Of a stretch of 64,000 nt of DNA, positions 39,512 to 48,982 are shown one piece after another. The notes beneath the pieces were generated by a model. That model did no database searches, had not been told where the DNA came from, and was given only the letters and a program-made list of their open reading frames with translations. A program made the position numbers and the translations under genes. Numbering within the stretch: the stretch's first letter is position 1; each line of letters starts with the position of its first letter. Origin of the DNA: Lepidurus packardi (Eukaryota > Arthropoda > Branchiopoda > Notostraca > Triopsidae); contig JAKZAN010000006.1 in the NCBI GenBank assembly GCA_023053545.1, positions 11,291,412 to 11,355,411 on the forward strand. The letters run 5' to 3'.

Positions 39512-40807
39512 TCAACATTCTTCGACGTAGCGCTTAGGAGGCTTCCTTACTCGTGCAGGAAGGCTCAACGCAATCTCCTTCTTCGCTGTTCCGATGTCGT
39601 TACGTCCAGTACTTTTCAACCCTTCTTCCGGCGTCATCCCACCAGAATCCTTTCTTGTGTTGTCTGGCACTTCGAGTTCTATACCACCGCCGGCTACCTG
39701 TTGGACGTCCGTGGCTTCCTCCTGCGCTGGACCTGGCTGTAAATCCCCCGTGTTATTTCCCCCATCGACGTCCGATTCAAACGACCGATCACTTTCGTCC
39801 GACTGATAACCTTCGTGATACGACTTCAATTGGGATACGTGGACGGGAAAAATTCGTAACGCCTTTCTTGTCTCTAGGCCTGGGAGATCCATAACACGAT
39901 AGGTCACCTCCGTAAGCTTGGCGGCCACCTGAAACGGTCCTATATACTTGGGGAGCATCTTCTGACATTTCCCCACCACCCGTAGTCGTCGACGAACCAA
40001 AACTAAATCTCCTTCGTGATAGGGAACCGACACCTTCCGGTGGGCATCAAAATTTGTTTTCTGCTTTTTCTGCTTGGACTTTACACTCTCGATGGCCCAC
40101 AGACGCGTAGACTCGACCCGATCAAGAAATTCGCTGTATGTTTCCGGCGCATCTTCTGGCCAGGGATATTTGGTTTCTTCGGGCAGAACTGCATGTCTCC
40201 CATACACGAGCTGGAACGGCGTAAACCCAGTACTCTCCTGCACAGCGGTGTTGATTGCAAAACAGGCCTGCGTAACATACACATCCCAGCTGGATTGACT
40301 TGGAGTCACTAGACCGGATAGTACTTCCACCAATGTCCGATTTACCCGTTCACATAAACCATTGGTCTGCGGGTGGTAGGCGGCCGACATCGCATGCTGG
40401 ATTTGCATCTTTTCCAAGACTTCCTCAAGCAACTCAGCCGTGAAACCAGTGCCACGATCGCTGATAAGCTTGTTTGGTGTACCATGCCGAAGAACGATGT
40501 TTTGCATCAGAAAGTTGCAGACTCTTTGGGATGTCGTATCTGGGACGGCTTGAGCTTCAATCCATTTCGTACCATAATCGATACAAACGATCACATGGCG
40601 ATTGCCTCCTTCTGTACGGGGGAGAGGACCCACGTGATCGATACCCAAGACTTCGAAAGGTCGGGAAGGGGGGGGGAATGGACTGCAGTAGCCCGGCTTG
40701 TAGCCCCGGTGGTTGTTTGTACACTTGACAATGCGGGCATCCGGCGATGAACTGTCCAACGTGGCGACGAAGTTTCGGCCACCAATACCGTTGTCGTACC
40801 CTGGCAA
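39512..40807 (-). pseudogene. int: Gypsy-2 integrase core and GPY/F tail
   Basis: DDE core: Asp in LGIDHVGPL, Asp in LISDRGTGF, Glu in NGLCERVNR. Downstream are MLPKYIGPFQVAAKL (GPY/F module) and an acidic tail. The frame joins the zinc-finger frame (40557-41150) at a long G run near 40665-40676, a likely 1-nt indel or sequencing error. Confidence 0.88.
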
Positions 40808-41150
40808 TCGTTTTGGTTACTCCCAGATGTCCGCCCGTAGAGCCCGAGTGACACTCTTCTAAGATAGTCCGCTTCATTGGCGCCGGGATAGCAATAAGTG
40901 ACGGTCTTCCATTAGGGCCTCCACGCCTGTACAGAACTCCATGCCGAATGACAAATTCCTCATGTAAGCGTTTTTGTTCCCGCTTAGATGCAGTACTCGA
41001 GTCTCGAATACAAACGTTGGCTTCGCAGTTACCAATACCGTCACCGCCTCCGAATTCGTCCAGCTTCTGAAGTATGGGTGCTAGTTTAGCATCGGCCCGT
41101 TGCATCAAAACCAGGGTGGTCCTTGGAAATTTTGTGCTGATGGAGCACAA
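40557..41150 (-). pseudogene. Gypsy-2 integrase zinc finger and linker
   Basis: HHCC finger ECHSGSTGGHLG and CPHCQVYK, with the QRYWWPKL block between. Its frame overlaps the RNase H frame end near 41100-41120, where another 1-nt shift is needed. Confidence 0.85.
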
Positions 41151-41586
41151 CTGTAAGCTCCGCTGGGACTGTCGTGTCTTCGGCTGTTCCTACCGGAGCA
41201 CGGGATAGGGCGTCAGCGATGACATTTGGCCTACCACTGCGGTGTTTAAACGTAATCTCGTACTCTTGTAGGGCCATTATCCAGCGGCTGAACTTGGTTG
41301 GAAGGACTTGCTTTGAGTAGAGCCAAGTGACGGACGAATTATCGATAATAACCCGGAATGGACGGCCAAAAACATACGACCGGAGCTTTTCAACTGCCCA
41401 AACAACCGCCAAGCACTCCAACTCGTTACTGTGGTGGTTTTCTTCACTGGGGGTCAATCTCCGGCTTAGGTAGGCAATCGTTTCTTCGCACTCCCCGTTC
41501 CGCTGAATCAAGACAGCTCCCAATCCATCTCCCGACGCATCTGCATGGACCTCTAAATCCCATCCAGTCCGAAGGGAAGCGAGCAC
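41086..41586 (-). pseudogene. Gypsy-2 RNase H
   Basis: Catalytic-site block VHADASGDGLGAVL, NELECLAVVWAVEKLR and RSGRPNVIADALSRA. It is separated from RT by a frame change near 41595. Confidence 0.88.
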
Positions 41587-41597
41587 GGGTGGGGTTG

Positions 41598-43718
41598 TTA
41601 GTAACTGGCGAAGTCCGTCAAAAGCAGCCTGTTGCTTAATGTCCCACTTCCATACTTGGCGCTTTCCGTGAGTGGTTTCGAGACGGCTGCGAAGCGGGAA
41701 ACGAATCTTCGGTAATAGCTGCTGAGGCCGAGGAAGCTTCGTACTTGACGAACATTCTGGGGTACTGGAAATTCCGTGACGGCACGAACTTTATCTGGGT
41801 CAGGCCGGATTCCTTGGTGATTCAGGACATGGCCCAGGAACTTAATCTCCTCGTAGGCGAACGCACACTTCTGGGTTTTCAAGGTAAGTCCAGCCCGGGA
41901 AATCGCCTCTAGTACAGTCTGCAATCGACTCTGGTGTTCTTCAAATGTTGTTCCATAAACCAATACGTCATCCAGGTAGACCAGACACTGATGCCATTTT
42001 AAGCCAACTAAGACTCTGTCCATGAGTCGCTGGAAGGTGGCAGGCGCGTTGCTTAAACCGAATGGCATCCTCTTGAATTCATAGAGACCATCTGGAGTCA
42101 CGAAAGCTGTCTTTTCTTGATATTCAGGATCCACTGCTACTTGCCAGTAACCGCTAGCCAAGTCTAGGGAAGTGAAGTATTTTGCGTTTCCAATCCGATC
42201 CAAAACGTCATCAATCCTCGGCAGGGGGTATACGTCTCTTTTTGTGGCCGCATTAAGACGTCGGTAATCCACGCAGAATCGCAGCTCTCCATTCTTCTTC
42301 CGTACCAGCACGACTGGAGACGACCAAGGACTTTCTGATGAGGTAATTATTCCCTTTTCCAACATGTCGGATACTTGTCCGGCTATTACTTCTCTTTCTC
42401 CCGGCGACAATCTTCGAGGGAGGCAGGAAAGGGGCGGGGCGTCAGAAGTCTCGATCCGGTGTCTGACAATATCCGTATGGCCCAAGCTGCCCTCAGATTC
42501 TTGAAAGCAATGTTGGTACTTCTGAACAAGTTGTCGTACGGCTTCGGATTCTCTGGGCGGGAGTTCAGGGTTGATATCCAGTTGCAACGGTGACTTGGAG
42601 GCGGCATTTCCTTCGGACACGCTTAGGATTACATCGGGTGATCCATTCGTCTCCTTAACTTCGGCTACTGGCATCCCTGGCTTCGTTACTCTGCATAGGC
42701 GTTGACCGCTTCGGAATTGAATTGGCGACGAACTTAAATTGACCACTGGAATATCTATGAAGCCTTCCTGCACGGCGAGTATGCTCTCGGGAATCACCCA
42801 CTCTCTTCTAGATCGAGCGTGACGGACTAACGGAACGACCACCGTCTCCGGAGAACCTCGAGGGGCGTGAACTCGAACGAAAACCATGGTAGAGGCGGGT
42901 AGGGACGTGGTACCGCAGATAGTACAGATGCCTAAGCTCTCCGTGACTGGGTCGAAGCCGGGAGGGGACCAACACGATTCTTCGGGGTTGGGTTCCACAG
43001 AAATATCTAGAAGTACTGTGGGGATTGTAGGCAGCTCTTCCTGTTGACTGACTGGTCCTACTGGTTCGGCGACCGCCACAATACTTTGGTCCTCGATTTG
43101 TTTCAAAACCCACGATTCTTCGGTGTTCAGTTCCACAGAAATATCTGGAAGAACTGTGGGGATTGTAGGTAGTTCTTCCTGTTGGCTGACTGGTCCTACT
43201 GGTTCGGCGACCGTCCCAGTACCTCCGAATGCCGTGGAATTATTTGTTAAATCCGTCGATAGCTCGACACTTTGGTCCTCGATTTGTTCCAAAACCCACG
43301 ATTCTGTCTTCGGTATGTGAAGCCGTTGACTCACGCGCGGGACGGCAATAGTGCTTCTACCCAGTACCATGGCGCCAACGTCATTCCGCCCCATCCAGTC
43401 TACGCCGAGTATAACGGGGAATGGGCAGTGCCGGACCACGATAAATCGGTTGACCGTGTCTACTCCTCCGGCCTTCCACACAACTCGGAGTTCAAGTGTT
43501 CCCATAACCGGCAAATCTTCCTTGGCCGCTCCACAAATATTCGGACCTAAATATGGTTCGATTTGGTCACGAATTCCGCTTATCATGTCTTCTCGTACTA
43601 ACGATCGTGCGCCACCCGAATCCACTACTGCTGGTACTCCGTCGATACATCTGCCCAAATGGATGAAGATGAACGGCAAAGTGGTTGGTCGACTACCCAG
43701 AGAAGTTGTCGAAACCAC
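41598..43718 (-). CDS. pol: Gypsy-2 protease and reverse transcriptase
   Basis: 706 codons open. The retropepsin site is VDSGGARSLV near residue 30. An imperfect ~55-residue repeat containing VGPVSQQEELPTIPTVL occurs twice between protease and RT. RT has VVLVRKKNGELRFCVDYRRL, FTSLDLASGYWQV and LVYLDDVLVY. The opening codon is uncertain because pol probably follows gag by frameshifting. Confidence 0.9.
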   Translation of the reverse strand: MVSTTSLGSRPTTLPFIFIHLGRCIDGVPAVVDSGGARSLVREDMISGIRDQIEPYLGPNICGAAKEDLPVMGTLELRVVWKAGGVDTVNRFIVVRHCPFPVILGVDWMGRNDVGAMVLGRSTIAVPRVSQRLHIPKTESWVLEQIEDQSVELSTDLTNNSTAFGGTGTVAEPVGPVSQQEELPTIPTVLPDISVELNTEESWVLKQIEDQSIVAVAEPVGPVSQQEELPTIPTVLLDISVEPNPEESCWSPPGFDPVTESLGICTICGTTSLPASTMVFVRVHAPRGSPETVVVPLVRHARSRREWVIPESILAVQEGFIDIPVVNLSSSPIQFRSGQRLCRVTKPGMPVAEVKETNGSPDVILSVSEGNAASKSPLQLDINPELPPRESEAVRQLVQKYQHCFQESEGSLGHTDIVRHRIETSDAPPLSCLPRRLSPGEREVIAGQVSDMLEKGIITSSESPWSSPVVLVRKKNGELRFCVDYRRLNAATKRDVYPLPRIDDVLDRIGNAKYFTSLDLASGYWQVAVDPEYQEKTAFVTPDGLYEFKRMPFGLSNAPATFQRLMDRVLVGLKWHQCLVYLDDVLVYGTTFEEHQSRLQTVLEAISRAGLTLKTQKCAFAYEEIKFLGHVLNHQGIRPDPDKVRAVTEFPVPQNVRQVRSFLGLSSYYRRFVSRFAAVSKPLTESAKYGSGTLSNRLLLTDFASY

Positions 43719-43744
43719 TGGGACGAAAGGGGCTTCTGCGGAAG

Positions 43745-44782
43745 TTAGGGCCGACCCTGCCCTCCCGGGGCGGCCCGTGGGTTTTCCGACCGATTACGGT
43801 AAGCGGCATCTTGACCCGGACGAGTTCCGCTACCATGGTTAAAACCGTCGGAGTTGGGGCAATTACGGCTAAAGTGTCCTCCCCCACATTTGTAGCACGT
43901 GGAGGCCCTTCGATTTGGACAGTCTCTGGCCAAATGTCCGACTCTGCCGCACTCGAAGCATCCTCTCCTTTCGTTCGGATCTGGCGGAAAATCAGGTCGG
44001 GGCGGGGTCCTGGGGTGGTCTGAAGGCATGGCTGAATGACCGACTCTGGCTAACAAGGTGCGGATCCCCGCGATCAACTCTCCATCGTGACCAATGCCGC
44101 TGGGTGTGCCCGGTACGTTAACGGGCTCTTGTGTGGGGATGCCAGTAATTTCCTCTAGTCGCTGGGCTGCATCGATGAAATCACTGATGCTTTCCGCCGG
44201 GGAGACCATCAGTGCGGCAGCGTGTTCAGGACGGGCGAGTCCGCGGATCAGGTAGGGGATTATGGCCTCCTCGTTGATGCCTTGGGGGCACCTCTTGCAA
44301 AGGGCGGCCTTCCTGAGGATATAATGTACCACCGGTTCTCCCGCCTCCTGTCGTCGTGACTTCACTAAAGGCAACCACTCTTCCATCGTCATTTTCTTTT
44401 CGAACACCTTCTCCAGCTTGGACCGCCAGTCCGTCCACCGAGTGTGGGTCTGTCCGTCTGTTTCATGCCACGATAGGGCCAATCCTTGGATTTTGCTAAT
44501 GGCAATCCTACGCTTAAGCGTGTCGTCCCATCCTTCCGTTTCTGAAGCCAACTTGAAATTTCGCAGCCAGGCGTGTACATCCCCTTCGCCATCGTAGGTT
44601 GGTATGGTAGACGCTGTTTTAGAGATAGGCTTCGTATTACGGGAATGTTGGGCTGCCAAGCTTTTGATCAGTTGATCGTGGTCCGACCGTTGGGTTGCCA
44701 CGCTTTGGGTTAGTGCCGACTGTTGGGCTACCAAGCTTTGGGTTAGTGCCGACAGCGTTTTGATTAGCTCTTCGGTGGCCAT
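43745..44782 (-). CDS. gag: Gypsy-2 Gag with two zinc knuckles
   Basis: ATG at 44782 (MATEELIKTL). Ser/Gln repeats follow (ALTQSLVAQQ-type), then a capsid-like helical region and two CCHC knuckles, CFECGRVGHLARDC and CYKCGGGHFSRNC. Uninterrupted, about 345 codons. Confidence 0.9.
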   Translation of the reverse strand: MATEELIKTLSALTQSLVAQQSALTQSVATQRSDHDQLIKSLAAQHSRNTKPISKTASTIPTYDGEGDVHAWLRNFKLASETEGWDDTLKRRIAISKIQGLALSWHETDGQTHTRWTDWRSKLEKVFEKKMTMEEWLPLVKSRRQEAGEPVVHYILRKAALCKRCPQGINEEAIIPYLIRGLARPEHAAALMVSPAESISDFIDAAQRLEEITGIPTQEPVNVPGTPSGIGHDGELIAGIRTLLARVGHSAMPSDHPRTPPRPDFPPDPNERRGCFECGRVGHLARDCPNRRASTCYKCGGGHFSRNCPNSDGFNHGSGTRPGQDAAYRNRSENPRAAPGGQGRP

Positions 44783-45142
44783 TCTGACTTGCCCGGGGAT
44801 AACTCTGCGATATCCGCTTGAGTACCCGGTGACGCAACTATGAAATTCGTCAACACTGAAAGTAACCGGCGATATGCACTTGGGTCCGCAGTGACACAAC
44901 TATGAAATTCGCCAACACTGAAATTCTTCAACAGTGAAACTCGCAACACTGAAACACTGCAACTATGAAATCCTGCAACACTGAAACTTGACGTTTCATG
45001 CGCAAATTACGTGTCTTTTTTCACAAAATACTGTTTTTTTTTCACAAAATCAGGTTCTTTCCAACGTGGAATCCAATCACAAACACTCTCCGTCACTGGA
45101 AATCGTATGACACTTTGATTAATACCACAGGATTGCTGCAGA

Positions 45143-45160
45143 ATCCCACTCCTGACACCA
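45143..45160 (-). promoter_or_regulatory. Gypsy-2 primer-binding site (tRNA-Leu-like)
   Basis: The plus strand reads ATCCCACTCCTGACACCA two bases before the 5' LTR, like a tRNA-Leu 3' end. Confidence 0.75.
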
Positions 45161-45162
45161 AA

Positions 45163-45307
45163 TGTCGCGTAGAGTTCAATTCTGGTACGCACCACGCCTC
45201 CACCCCTCGCGTCTGTCTTCTCCCGAGCCCGCTCTACGACTCCCCCTCGCAACTCTCTCTCTACTTGCCCGGAGGTTCGCTAGCGGTTCGACTCGCGAAC
45301 CGCTACA
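45163..45307 (-). repeat. Gypsy-2 5' LTR
   Basis: 145 bp, TGTCGCG to GCTACA, beside the PBS. Confidence 0.92.
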
Positions 45308-46256
45308 GTATTAAATGGAAACCAAACCAATCTACAAATAAAAAATGGCCATGAAACTGGAAAGTAATGACCTTTTTCCACTATCGTGCTGAAAAATTCC
45401 CCGCAAAAGTGAACGCTTACCACGTGCAGTTTATTACGCCAATTTCAATGCGCCTACTCTATCCCATTGTATGCTAGTAAGCTCTTCTTATTGCTAGTTC
45501 CTTATGTTAAATAGAAAAAAAGTAAAAATACAAAAAGCCTTCATTTTTCTAAACATTTCGTTTGTTTAGAAAAATCTAAACGTTGGAACAACGTTGGAGT
45601 GTGGAGGCAACGGACAGCCTGTTATCGCTCTTAAAAATGGCAAGAACGGGCTTAACTGGCATACTTATACGTTAAACTTGGTACATTAATTAAGTCTAAG
45701 TGAATGCGAGTATTCTTCACTTGTTTCTTACCTCTAAAACTTCCAAAAAGTTCCACTTTTTAAGCCACTTATTCTGACAAAACACGCTAACCGCCAAGAG
45801 GAGAGGCTTCCTTAGGGGCTGCCACCGAGCCACAGCTGCGTTCTAATAGCGCAATACGACCCGAGCGCCATTATGAGAGTTTTTTGGCATTAACGGTGCA
45901 AACAGAACTAGTTAGTTTTGAAATATTTCCTTTTCCTAACTCAGTTCTTCAATAATGACAATTAACTGTTTAATTTAACTGCGCTCTTTGAAATGGATAG
46001 CAATGGGAGGAGATTTTAAATGAAATGAAAAATTTAATTGTAGATAGCTAATTGAAATAACTCAATTAACTAACGATTAGCCAAATAAGAAATAAACTGA
46101 TTCCCAACTACACGTAAAAATGGTATTTAAGCAAAAGGTCTAACTCAGGACATTTCATTATGTACTGGTAATGAATCCTTAGCGATTCTAAATTAATAAT
46201 AAATTGATCAAAATGACGGATTACTTGCCATGTAATTGTAGTCAAATGTTTCCTTT
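45308..46256. repeat. Repeat A, second copy (right part)
   Basis: Continues the copy interrupted by Gypsy-2 and matches 35696 to about 36680 with an offset of 9612 at the start. It lacks the internal 313-bp duplication. Confidence 0.9.
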
Positions 46257-46299
46257 TCCTCATGTATGTAATTAAAATACGTTACATAAAATAATAAAT

Positions 46300-46693
46300 G
46301 TAAACGCTTACTGTTTACTCATAATATCGATACTACTGCTGCTTTGGGAATTGGACTTGCTCCTCGGAAGTGGGAAGGCAACTAAGTTTACAGTAAATTG
46401 GAGGAGATATGTACCGAAGAAAATTGCGGTGGCCAAAGAACAAAACTATAAGGCTATTAGGGAACTTCTCCTCAACCCGGCGTACGCGCTTTTGGGTGAT
46501 GACTTTGGTAAATGTCGTTTATAATATTTTTATTCATTATTTTGCATTTCAGATACGGCTTCACAGGTTGCTTTGCTTGATTCCTGTAACGGAATGAAGG
46601 AACAGCGTTGTGGTGTTGTGCAGGAAAAAACGTTGCACGTGTATTGCTCACACGAAACTCGGTTACAACCATACGAGACTTTGAAATTGACTT
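46300..46693 (+). other. Possible host exon pair
   Basis: An open stretch with IRELLLNPAYALLGDDF-type coding ends at a GTAAATG donor-like site near 46506. After a TTTGCATTTCAG acceptor near 46552 a second open stretch (about 45 codons, with four Cys) ends in TGA near 46690. The gene is not recognised and neither exon is certain. Confidence 0.3.
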
Positions 46694-47382
46694 GACTGCC
46701 TTGTCTTGCACGCAAATATTGCTACCAACTGATAAAGTGTCTACAAGCACGAAAATCCACAGAACCACTTCTAATACTATTCAAAGCAATTCTTTAAAAC
46801 GAATATCTCAAAAACTACCTATCGAAACAATTCCAAAAGAAATAGTCGATTTTCAAGAAAATACTAACTTACAAATTAATCCCTCAACAGTTGACAGCAT
46901 TGATATACTGTGGCGTTCCGTACCCGTGTTGAACCTTGTTGCTCCCCAGGCTCCTTGGCTGCTTTCCTCGAAGCGTCATCCTTGGGGACTCGATGGGGTA
47001 TGGCAAGGTGATTGCGGAGAGGGCGACAAGCCGAGGCTATCGAGGGGGTTAAAACACGTTGGCCTTGCTTGATTTGCACGTTTTGGGAGTGGATGGAGGA
47101 TTCTTGGCGAAGGGCAAGGCCGGGTCAACGAAGGACCAACGTTGGAAGAGGGATATTCGCTAAAGAAAGGTCACCAAGTGATATTAAAGGGGGAAGGAAA
47201 TGTAAAAGAGGGAGTCCGGTTTGGGACAGGAAAGGAAATACAACATTCGGAAAAGGCAGACCGCGACAATACAACCATCGACAATACAACCTAGGAATCG
47301 CAGGTAAAATATAGCCTAGTACAACCTGCTATCCATTTGCAAGTCCAAGCAACCGACACACGTGACAGTCAAGTAGAAAAGC
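46694..47382. other. Unassigned sequence
   Basis: Open frames of up to 150 codons occur but show no domain, and they change frame. No reliable gene. Confidence 0.3.
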
Positions 47383-47928
47383 ATGCATCTGCAGATACAC
47401 TACAACCCGTCAACGCCATCCACTATTGCCAAAAGACACACTTACTCAACTGAAAAAGAATTTGCGGTAAAGTGTCCAAATGATAAGCAAATGAGAGAAG
47501 AACATTACAAAGAAATGTATACAGTAATTAATCAATGTAATAACGATAAGACAAGGAACATCTCCGGTATACAAACATACCTACCTCCTAATTCGAATAT
47601 TACCGACTACACAGAAGAGCAACAAGATTTGCCTAAAATAACGATTACAGAGGACTATGTACTATTGGAAACTCCTAACCAAAGCATGAAAGAGTCACAT
47701 TCACGTTTTAGAATAAAAAACTGTAATACTTGCGGATTATCTTTTCAGCGTACCTATAACCTAGAGCGACACTTGCTTACCTGCAATGTTCCCAATAATA
47801 GCAATAAAATTCAACACAGTTGCGATACTTGTAAGCAAGTGTTTAACAGGTATGACAATCTCACAAAACATGTGGCGCGCGAACACACGGACAATCATCT
47901 TGACAGTTTCTATACGACTACAAAATAA
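47383..47928 (+). CDS. Two C2H2-type zinc fingers, 181-aa ORF
   Basis: ATG-initiated. The N-terminal 110 residues are low-complexity and polar. Two adjacent fingers follow: CNTCGLSFQRTYNLERHLLTC (second-last ligand His, last Cys) and CDTCKQVFNRYDNLTKHVAREH (canonical C2H2). Such pairs occur in transcription factors and at the N-terminus of some transposon or virus replication proteins. It ends in TAA shortly after the second finger, so it may be the 5' part of a truncated larger gene. Confidence 0.5.
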   Translation: MHLQIHYNPSTPSTIAKRHTYSTEKEFAVKCPNDKQMREEHYKEMYTVINQCNNDKTRNISGIQTYLPPNSNITDYTEEQQDLPKITITEDYVLLETPNQSMKESHSRFRIKNCNTCGLSFQRTYNLERHLLTCNVPNNSNKIQHSCDTCKQVFNRYDNLTKHVAREHTDNHLDSFYTTTK

Positions 47929-48598
47929 GAGCAGTCATTAACGCTTTGTGTAGTATACTTCGCCCTGCACCTAGCTTATAGTCAATCGTATTCTGTACTA
48001 TGTAATACTAGACGTCAATTAATCAACAACATCTATAACATTGGCCTCGTTATATATCAACTTTACAAGGACAACAACATACCTTTCCTCCCGTCTAATG
48101 TTCCTAAAAAATTTAGTTTCCCAAATTTAGGGTTCTCGTTCACTTACACAGCATATTTGTTATGTAAAAACATTCTGCCGTCTCAATATAGTATTTATAG
48201 AGTACCGCCAGTTTTATGTAAGCATTCACAGGCTAGACGCGGAAAATCTACTACTCTTCACTAGCCATACTTTCAGTCGAGCTGTTGGAAAATTATGCAA
48301 CAGAGTAAATGACTGCTCTCGTATAATTAAAACAACTCTATGGTCATTACATGAAGTATTAAAGCAATACCTTAAAGAATGGAATGACAAAGATGAAGTT
48401 ACCATATTTCGTATAAATATACAAGAATATTGTTACGGATCAAATTAATGTCCCTAACAAGTAGCTTCAGGTAAAGGGTGACACAATAAAGATTACGATC
48501 GTTAGCACGGTGTGTATAAAACGCGAACCGCAAAACAGCTCGCTCATTGGTTGAGTTCATTGGTTGAATGCTATTGAAGTTGATAGCAAGGATTATAG
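47929..48598. other. Unassigned, with a ~106-codon open stretch
   Basis: Between about 48129 and 48448 the plus strand is open without a clear ATG, reading charged helical sequence (LHEVLKQYLKEWNDKDEV). It might be a downstream part of the zinc-finger gene. No motif recognised. Confidence 0.25.
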
Positions 48599-48844
48599 TG
48601 TGACGTTGTAATTAAGAAGGTGTATTGGATTGACAATAACAACGTCGAGGGGTTCAACAAATGGTTAAGTATAAGGTGTTTATTCATCAAAAGATCTAAG
48701 CCAACTGCCCTGCCGTCTAAGTTCTACTCCCATGCCAAGTAATCGCGAAGCAAACAGGATAGAGTAGAATTGCACACCATCCGGTCTACGTGCAAAATAA
48801 CTAGAGGTGCGGAAACAGCTAAGCATATTTTTTGCAACGTCACA
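48599..48844 (-). repeat. Gypsy-3 3' LTR
   Basis: 246 bp, TGTGACG to GTCACA, with a few differences from 52561-52806 (for example near 48603 and 48613). Confidence 0.93.
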
Positions 48845-48982
48845 TAATCCCCCTCCTAGTCTTGAACGTCCCGTTCAATCTATCAAATTAACAATTCGGT
48901 TACTAATTGAGGATACATACGCTACAAGAATCACATATCAAAATAAAACACGGCATAACTAATTAAACACAACGCTGCGCTT

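Larger units (their letters stand above)
39130..45307 (-). mobile_element. Gypsy-2: full-length Ty3/Gypsy, no env
   Basis: LTRs 39130-39285 and 45163-45307, target duplication GTAT (39126-39129 and 45308-45311) confirmed by the empty site at 35696-35699. The order on the minus strand is LTR, tRNA-Leu-like PBS, gag, PR-RT, RNase H, integrase, LTR. Frame changes between domains make it inactive as written. Confidence 0.95.
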
